Positions 58,645 through 64,000 of a DNA stretch of 64,000 nucleotides are shown here, piece after piece; position 1 is the first letter of the stretch, and every line of letters begins with the position of its first letter. Both the position numbers and the translations under genes were made by a program. Location: contig DATAWP010000031.1 of the NCBI GenBank assembly GCA_036267155.1, forward strand, positions 62,001-126,000, read 5' to 3'. Origin of the DNA: PALSA-1353 sp036267155. GTDB lineage: Bacteria > Planctomycetota > Phycisphaerae > Tepidisphaerales > Tepidisphaeraceae. Below the pieces are notes generated by a model. It saw only the letters and a program-made list of their open reading frames with translations, did no database searches and had not been told where the DNA came from.

Positions 58645-60879
58645 ATGCGTTCGTACAAGCGTCGCGCCATTCGTCGCAACTCCAAGAGCCTTCGCCCCAT
58701 TCGCCGAGCTTTGGAACCGCTGGAAAACCGGCTATATCTTTCGGGCGAAACCGGCCTCCGGGCTGATTTTTACAACGCCGCTTCCAGCGTTTTCAGTGCA
58801 AATACCCTGGCCGTCACCACGACGCCCGTTCTGACCCAGACCGATTCCACGGTTGATTTCAATTGGAACGGGGCGGCGCCCGCTGCGTCCGTGAACGCAC
58901 AGAATTTCGCCGTCCGCTGGAGCGGACAAGTCCTCACCGAGCAGGCCGGCAGCTATGTCTTCCATGTCACCACCGACGCGGCCGTGCGGCTGTGGGTTAA
59001 TGGCCAACTCATCATCAATGACTACTCCCAACATGCCACGGCCGATGATGCCAGCATCGCCCTGAATCTTCAGGCCAATACCCTTTACAACATCCAACTG
59101 GATTTTGCCCAGTCTACCGCCGCGAATGATTCCGTTTCGCTCGAATGGGTTCTTCCCAGCGGCACCCGGCAGGTCATTCCCGCATCGCAGCTTTATCCCT
59201 TCAGTCAGGCGGTCACGATTAATTCCGGCGGCATCTATGTGGGGAGTTGGGAAGACACCGCCGCCAACAGCACTGCCGTCACCGTCGCAACCACGCAGCC
59301 GGTCACCATCGAGGATTCCATCATCCGCGGCGCCGGCCTGCTTATCCACAACACCGTCGCAGGCGCGCAGCTTACCGTCAAAAACGATTCGGGCTACGGC
59401 CTGAATCCCAACGTCGCCGGCGTTTCCAAGGGCGATTTTCTGTACGCTCTCGATGCCTCCAGCGTCGATGTCGAAAACAACTACATCGACAACGTCGGCG
59501 GATACGGCATCGATATCCACGGCTTCGACGGCTCGGGATCTCAAACCGTCAAAATACTTTACAACCAGATCGAAAACACCGACGGCCGGTATAGCGACGG
59601 CAACGGCGGATACGAAGACGCCGGCGATCCCACGCCGCACGCCGTCATTCTCAGCAACATCCAAAGCGTCCCCGACATCGAAATCGCCTGGAATCAGATC
59701 GTCAACCAGCCGGGCCAAAGCTACGTCAACGACGTGGTGAACATCTACGATTCCAGCGGCACCGCCGCCAGCCCGATCCAGGTCCACGACAATTACATCC
59801 AGGGGCTCTATTCCATCGACCCCGACACGCAATACGACAGCGGCTGCGGCATCATCACCGATGGTGACGATGGCGCCGACGAAACGGCGTACGTCGATAT
59901 TTACAACAACCAGGTCGTGGACACCGGCAACGCCGCCATCTCCGTCGCCGCCGGACACGATATCTCCGTGTACAACAACCGCGCCATCTGCAGCGGAATC
60001 CTGCCCGATGGAAACAGCTTTTATTCCAGCTACAACGGCATGTCCATCGACGATTTCATGACCGGCGGCTCCAGCGCCACCTTCTACAACAACATCGCCT
60101 ACAACAACGTCTCCGCCTGGATGGCGCCCCCGCACTCAGTCGGCAACGGTGGCGACACCGCGTACGAAAACAATTACAACTTCACCGACGGCTCCGCCGC
60201 CGTGAGTTACAACAACACCAGCCTCGGCGCCGCAACCCAGGCCATGGAAGCGGCCGAATACACTACCTGGCAAGCCAAGCTGGTTTCCAACAACGTAACG
60301 GTTGGCCCTGTGACCCTGGCGCCGCAAACCGTGACTGTGACCCCGCCGCCAGCGCCGCCGTCAAATCCGACGCCGCCCAGCAGTTCCGGCTCGTCCTCCA
60401 GTGGCGGAAGTTCCACACCGACGACGCCAACGCCCCCAGCGAATCCCACTCCACCTCCCCCAGCGCCGAGCGATCCAACGCCCGTAACGCCGCCGTCAAA
60501 CCCAACTCCGCCCAGCGGCTCCGGCTCGTCATCGGGGACCGGCAGTTCCACGCCAACCACGCCAACGCCCCCGACGAATCCCACTCCACCACCGAGCGAT
60601 CCGACGCCGGTGCTGCCGCCGTCAAATCCGACTCCGGCCAGCGGCTCCGGGTCGTCCTCGGGGAACGGGAGTTCTACTCCGACGCCCGCGGCGAATCCCA
60701 TTCCGTCGCCGACGACTCCGAGCGATCCGACGCCTGCGCTGCCGCCGTCAAATCCGACTCCGGCCAGTGCAAGTTCCAAACACACGAAGACAACCCAAAG
60801 CGATCCGCCACCGGCGAATGTTTCGGATGATCACCCCAAGCCGCACTATCGCTGGAGGCACCATCACGGATGGCGTTGA
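58645..60879 (+). CDS. Planctomycete surface protein: PA14-like plus parallel beta-helix plus proline-rich tail
   Basis: A 744-aa protein beginning with a basic segment and LEPLENRLYLSG (23-34), the N-terminal motif of many planctomycete giant surface proteins. A PA14-like domain (about 38-180, FAVRWSGQVLTEQAGSYVFH and VRLWVNGQLI) is followed by right-handed beta-helix repeats (IEDSIIRGAGLLIHNTV ... VDVENNYIDNVGGYGIDIHG ... YNNRAICSG). From about 560 a Pro/Ser/Thr/Gly tail contains three to four imperfect repeats with PPSNPTPxSGSGSSSGxGSS, ending in a His/Arg-rich stretch HYRWRHHHGWR. A polysaccharide-binding or lyase role is possible. GGAGGG precedes the start. Confidence 0.85.
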   Translation: MRSYKRRAIRRNSKSLRPIRRALEPLENRLYLSGETGLRADFYNAASSVFSANTLAVTTTPVLTQTDSTVDFNWNGAAPAASVNAQNFAVRWSGQVLTEQAGSYVFHVTTDAAVRLWVNGQLIINDYSQHATADDASIALNLQANTLYNIQLDFAQSTAANDSVSLEWVLPSGTRQVIPASQLYPFSQAVTINSGGIYVGSWEDTAANSTAVTVATTQPVTIEDSIIRGAGLLIHNTVAGAQLTVKNDSGYGLNPNVAGVSKGDFLYALDASSVDVENNYIDNVGGYGIDIHGFDGSGSQTVKILYNQIENTDGRYSDGNGGYEDAGDPTPHAVILSNIQSVPDIEIAWNQIVNQPGQSYVNDVVNIYDSSGTAASPIQVHDNYIQGLYSIDPDTQYDSGCGIITDGDDGADETAYVDIYNNQVVDTGNAAISVAAGHDISVYNNRAICSGILPDGNSFYSSYNGMSIDDFMTGGSSATFYNNIAYNNVSAWMAPPHSVGNGGDTAYENNYNFTDGSAAVSYNNTSLGAATQAMEAAEYTTWQAKLVSNNVTVGPVTLAPQTVTVTPPPAPPSNPTPPSSSGSSSSGGSSTPTTPTPPANPTPPPPAPSDPTPVTPPSNPTPPSGSGSSSGTGSSTPTTPTPPTNPTPPPSDPTPVLPPSNPTPASGSGSSSGNGSSTPTPAANPIPSPTTPSDPTPALPPSNPTPASASSKHTKTTQSDPPPANVSDDHPKPHYRWRHHHGWR

Positions 60880-60930
60880 AAACGTCTCCACGATTCCGGA
60901 GCCCATGTACATCCGGCGCTTCGGATTCGT

Positions 60931-61368
60931 TTAAAAATCGATTGCCTCGAGCTTTCCATCGAGAAACTCCTGGAGGAATTGCGCGGCGGCCAAAGCGTCG
61001 AGCCGGCGTTTTTTTGATTTTCGAGTGATCTTTTCACCGCCGCGGCGGCGGACGGACAAATCCTGCTCCGCCTGAAAGGTGGACAGACGCTCATCCACAA
61101 AGATCACCGTCGTTCCGCTGCGCGCGGAGAGATGCCGGCCGAATTCCACGGCCTCATTTGCCGCCGGGCCGCGCGTGCCGTCCATGTTCAGCGGCAACCC
61201 GACCACGATTCTTTGGACCTCTTCCGCTTCGATTACTTTGAGAATTCCGTCAATCGCGCGGGGAGGCGGGCCTTGCACGACATCGTAAGGCGTGGCCAGC
61301 TTGCCGCCGGCGTCGCTGAGGGCGACGCCGATCCGCCGAGCGCCCAGGTCTATCGCCAGCGTTCGCAT
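60931..61368 (-). CDS. ruvX: RuvX/YqgF, putative Holliday junction resolvase / pre-16S rRNA nuclease
   Basis: A 145-aa RNase H-fold protein with LAIDLGARRIGVALSD at the N-terminus (first catalytic Asp), IVVGLPLNMDGTRGPAANEA and VDERLSTFQAEQ, and a C-terminal Asp in RLDALAAAQFLQEFL. It is usually essential and acts in 16S rRNA 5'-end processing. It follows manC-like by only 1 bp between stop and start, so the two are co-transcribed. Confidence 0.93.
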   Translation of the reverse strand: MRTLAIDLGARRIGVALSDAGGKLATPYDVVQGPPPRAIDGILKVIEAEEVQRIVVGLPLNMDGTRGPAANEAVEFGRHLSARSGTTVIFVDERLSTFQAEQDLSVRRRGGEKITRKSKKRRLDALAAAQFLQEFLDGKLEAIDF

Positions 61369-61369
61369 A

Positions 61370-62464
61370 TCATTGGAACTTGCCGCCGTACTTTTCCTTT
61401 ACCTTCGCGACCAGCTCTTTGACGCGCTGAGCCTGATCCTTGGGGCAAATCAGCGTGGCATCGTTGGCGTGAACCACGATCATGTCGCTCACGCCGATCG
61501 TGGAAATCAGATGATTGGGGTCCTGGCTGAAGATCACATTGTCGTCGGAATCGAGAAAGAGGGCCGTGTTGGCGCTGACAGCGTTGTTGTGTTCATCGAC
61601 GGGAAGGATTTCCGCCAGCGCCGGCCAGGAACCGACATCCGTCCAGTCCACCGGCATTTCCACGACGACGACGGAGGCGTTGCCCTTGTGCTGGCTGGCG
61701 GGTTCCATGACGGCATAGTCGATGCTGATCTTGGGCAACCGGGGATAAACGTCGCGGAGAACCGTTTCCTGCTGGGGCGTTCCCCAGGCCTGTGCGATTT
61801 GCGCCAGCCCCTTGTGCGATCCGGGGAGATGAATCGCCAATTCGCTCAACACCGTGTCGCAGCGCCAGACGAACATTCCGCTGTTCCAGTAGTACCGGCC
61901 GGATTCGACGAATCGGTCGGCCAACGCCTTGTCCGGCTTTTCGTGAAAGCCCAGGACCTGGTACGCGCCATCCACGCCCAGCGGATCGCCGCGATGAATG
62001 TAGCCCAGACCGGTGTGGCCGTAGGTCGGCACGATTCCGAATGTGACCAGCGAACGGGGCCGATCGCCGATGACTTGGAACGCCGAATTCAAGCTTTGCT
62101 GAAATACCTCGACGGGCTCGATGACGTGATCGGCGGTGACGACGGCGCAGACCGCATCCGGATCGCGCTTGTGGAGAACGGCCGCGGAAAACCCAACGGC
62201 GTTGGCCGTGTCCCGGCCCATCGGCTCGCCCAGAAGATTCTCCCGGGGTAATTCCGACAGATTCTCCAAAACCCCCTTGGCATGAACGGCGCCGGTGCAA
62301 ACAAAAATACGCTCCGGCGGAAGCATTCCGCGAAGACGCTGATAGCTCAACTGCAACAGGCTCTGTCCGTTAACAACCGGCAGAATCTGCTTGGGGGTAT
62401 CGGCCCGTGATAATGGCCAAAGCCGCGTTCCCGATCCCCCTGCCATGATCAAGCCGTATTGCAT
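61370..62464 (-). CDS. manC: Mannose-1-phosphate guanylyltransferase
   Basis: The enzyme makes GDP-mannose from mannose-1-phosphate and GTP for cell-envelope glycans. The nucleotidyltransferase signature is MAGGSGTRLWPLSR at the N-terminus, followed by VVTADHVI, GYIHRGDP, FHEKPD and WNSGMFVWR. At 364 aa it is the monofunctional form without a phosphomannose isomerase domain. It is transcribed with ruvX. Confidence 0.93.
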   Translation of the reverse strand: MQYGLIMAGGSGTRLWPLSRADTPKQILPVVNGQSLLQLSYQRLRGMLPPERIFVCTGAVHAKGVLENLSELPRENLLGEPMGRDTANAVGFSAAVLHKRDPDAVCAVVTADHVIEPVEVFQQSLNSAFQVIGDRPRSLVTFGIVPTYGHTGLGYIHRGDPLGVDGAYQVLGFHEKPDKALADRFVESGRYYWNSGMFVWRCDTVLSELAIHLPGSHKGLAQIAQAWGTPQQETVLRDVYPRLPKISIDYAVMEPASQHKGNASVVVVEMPVDWTDVGSWPALAEILPVDEHNNAVSANTALFLDSDDNVIFSQDPNHLISTIGVSDMIVVHANDATLICPKDQAQRVKELVAKVKEKYGGKFQ

Positions 62465-62566
62465 CGATTCACCGAATGGTTGGTTGATCCATTCATCGTC
62501 GTCCCTGGGATTAAACCAAAATTATAGCATGAATTCACTCCTGTCCTATAATCCGCGAAGATTCCG

Positions 62567-62794
62567 ATGGCACTGACCTGCAATATCGACGCCAGGGGAA
62601 AACGCGCACGGCTGGTCAGCGGCATCCTGTTGCTGATAGGCGCTGCGGCCGCCGCGCTGCTGGCCTGCTCCACCGGCTCAAGGCTTACATGGGTATTGGC
62701 CTCGCTGATGGCCATCGCCGGGGCGTTTACAATTTTCGAAGCACGGGCCGGATGGTGCGCCCTGCGGGCGATCGGAATCAAAACGCGAATATAG
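62567..62794 (+). CDS. Small membrane protein, DUF2892-like
   Basis: A 75-aa protein starting CNIDARGKRARLVSG, with two hydrophobic helices (ILLLIGAAAAALLACS and TWVLASLMAIAGAFTIFEA) and ending GWCALRAIGIKTRI. This is the pattern of short DUF2892-type inner-membrane proteins common in planctomycetes. ATG 62567 gives the family start. It converges on the DUF3179 gene with 4 bp between stops. Confidence 0.75.
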   Translation: MALTCNIDARGKRARLVSGILLLIGAAAAALLACSTGSRLTWVLASLMAIAGAFTIFEARAGWCALRAIGIKTRI

Positions 62795-62798
62795 CCGC

Positions 62799-64000
62799 TT
62801 AGTTTCGCCGGCGATGCCGCGTGGCATGTTCCGCATCGGCATGGTGAGCATCGGGAACATCCGGCGGGGGCAGAGGGGCCAGCAGCGGAAGATCGCCGAA
62901 CCACAACTCGGCCACGCTGTAATACACGTCATCCTCCACTTCGAGAGGTTGCAACTTTTTTCCCTTCAGCGGCCCGTCAACGGCGCGGCCGTCGGCCGTC
63001 CATGCGCTGCCGCTGTCCGCATCGACCATCACCGCCCGAGGAAATTTTTTGAATGTCCTGGCGGCGAATGCCGGGGCCAGGTCTTCATCAACGTGCCGAT
63101 CAAAAGCAGCCAGCGATCCGGTCATCGGATCGCGAATCAGCACCACGAGCGGATTCGCAAAATTCGCCGGCCCGGCGCCAAGATCCGCATCGAGCACCGC
63201 CGCCGGCGATGGGCCACGGATCACGGCGACCCTCGCATCCGGAGGAAGATCGGTGGCATTCTTTGGCATCGGGAAATAGGGCAACACGGGCCGCCGCGGA
63301 GCGGCTTCGCTGGGCGCTGGAGGCGCCAGGACGATCGTTTCGGGATGGGCGGCAAACCACTGAGCCCAGGTCGTTTTGATTGTTGGAATCGTGGAAATGA
63401 ATCCCGCCGGCTTTTGGCCGCGCATGGTTTGGCCGGTAATTCCGTTGATGAACTGCCCGACCCGGGCGTTGTACACCAGCAGTGTGTTGGCTGGCATGGA
63501 AACCACTTCCAATTCCTCCGCTCGAATGGATCGATCCACGCGCTCGGCCGTGGCCCAGTTGGCGAAGGGAGACCACATCAGCATCATCGGCTGGGGCTGA
63601 TTACTGCGCAGCACCAGCGGGCGGGAATAAATCGACGCGTACGGAAATGCCACCGCATCCGGCCCGTCCATCAGACCCACGACCCAGTCGTCATCGGCCA
63701 TGAACGAAGCCCGATCGGCTGAGACGAAATTCGGCCGGCCGTTGACGAGGAACGCCGTATTCGGATTCAGGGCGAAGCGATGGCCGATCAGAACGACGAT
63801 CGGCGCCAGCCCGATCAGCCACCACGCCCGCCGCTTACCGGCGATCACCAAACCAATCAGCGTGACGCACAGGATGACATCCAGCGCGATCATCGGCCCT
63901 TCGAATCGGCGGGAGAATACAATGAACTCGATTCCGTGCGGATATTGCGCCCAGGCCGGATCGATGCCATAGGCGACGACGGCCGCGGGAACGGCGGCCA
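62799..64000 (-). CDS. DUF3179 family protein (5' end beyond window)
   Basis: The C-terminal part has DUF3179 hallmarks: LVVLIRDPMTGSLAAFDRHV and MVDADSGSAWTADGRAVDGP, preceded by FPYASIYSRPLVLRSNQPQP-type sequence. Near the N-terminus of the visible part are two hydrophobic helices (VILCVTLIGLVIAGKRR, WWLIGLAPIVVLIGH). An ATG at 63893 exists, but the frame stays open to the window edge and the upstream residues (VAYGIDPAWAQYPHGIEFIV) look like a real loop with a further helix, so the gene probably starts outside. Function of the family is unknown. Confidence 0.8.
   Translation of the reverse strand, partial: AAVPAAVVAYGIDPAWAQYPHGIEFIVFSRRFEGPMIALDVILCVTLIGLVIAGKRRAWWLIGLAPIVVLIGHRFALNPNTAFLVNGRPNFVSADRASFMADDDWVVGLMDGPDAVAFPYASIYSRPLVLRSNQPQPMMLMWSPFANWATAERVDRSIRAEELEVVSMPANTLLVYNARVGQFINGITGQTMRGQKPAGFISTIPTIKTTWAQWFAAHPETIVLAPPAPSEAAPRRPVLPYFPMPKNATDLPPDARVAVIRGPSPAAVLDADLGAGPANFANPLVVLIRDPMTGSLAAFDRHVDEDLAPAFAARTFKKFPRAVMVDADSGSAWTADGRAVDGPLKGKKLQPLEVEDDVYYSVAELWFGDLPLLAPLPPPDVPDAHHADAEHATRHRRRN

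Noticed and set aside
58732..60135. Long antisense frame (467 aa) opposite the beta-helix protein
   Set aside because: Its Val/Asp/Gly-rich translation is a mirror of the Asn/Asp/Ile codons of the forward gene, which has clear domains. It is a shadow of biased codon use.
61292..62251. 319-aa forward frame opposite the guanylyltransferase
   Set aside because: The reverse strand encodes all nucleotidyltransferase motifs; the forward frame is a His/Val/Gly-rich shadow.
1..64000. CRISPR array, rRNA operon, transposase or integrase gene
   Set aside because: I looked for regularly spaced direct repeats, rRNA-like stretches and DDE or tyrosine recombinase motifs and saw none in the window.

Overview
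Kind of organism. The right-hand 14 kb (about 50-64 kb) looks like chromosome of a planctomycete, probably Phycisphaerae-like. It encodes secreted proteins with dockerin-like repeats and VPEP-type PEP-CTERM tails, a surface protein with the planctomycete N-terminal motif LEPLENRLYLSG, and housekeeping genes (ruvX, a mannose-1-phosphate guanylyltransferase, a DUF3179 protein). This is inferred from protein signatures; no rRNA or complete tRNA gene is present.

Layout. (1) 1-11.2 kb, mobility and replication: a MobF relaxase-helicase running off the left edge, a decayed tandem copy of its 5' end, small membrane proteins, an ArdC-type antirestriction protein, a three-gene hypothetical operon, a repeat-rich region followed by parA and a small partner gene, and a RepL-like replication initiator. 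(2) 11.7-26.4 kb, a complete BREX operon: HTH gene, brxE, brxA, brxB, brxC, pglX, pglZ, brxL. (3) 26.5-32.9 kb, a restriction-modification-like island: a hypothetical gene, a C5 cytosine methyltransferase, a protein joining a MORC/Hsp90-type ATPase to a histidine kinase, a receiver-domain protein, a divergent nuclease candidate and a Vsr endonuclease. (4) 33-41.7 kb: a 1.9-kaa methyltransferase-helicase with a small gene nested in its 5' end, then two tandem paralogues of a membrane-anchored protein, each preceded by a 450-bp repeat. A tRNA-Met 3' fragment lies at the edge of the second repeat. (5) 41.7-46.5 kb: hipBA with three operator-like palindromes exactly 50 bp apart, and two TIR-like proteins flanking a small membrane protein. 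(6) 47.3-49.6 kb: a compact peptide-modification (RiPP-like) locus with a Lys/Gly-repeat 55-aa peptide, a HEXXH protein and a divergent ATP-grasp enzyme. (7) 50-64 kb: chromosomal genes for secreted proteins, a VIT-like membrane protein, a glycosyltransferase, ruvX, manC-like and DUF3179.

How it fits together. The left 46 kb reads as a conjugative or mobilisable element (plasmid or integrated) whose cargo is layered defence: BREX, a signal-controlled R-M system, HipBA and a TIR/membrane cassette, with ArdC and the methyltransferase-helicase as likely counter-restriction functions. tRNA 3'-end-like fragments at 41.2, 46.8 and 49.9 kb are candidate scars of integration. The strongest candidates for undescribed biology are the histidine-kinase/receiver R-M island, the TIR-membrane-TIR cassette and the HEXXH/ATP-grasp peptide locus.
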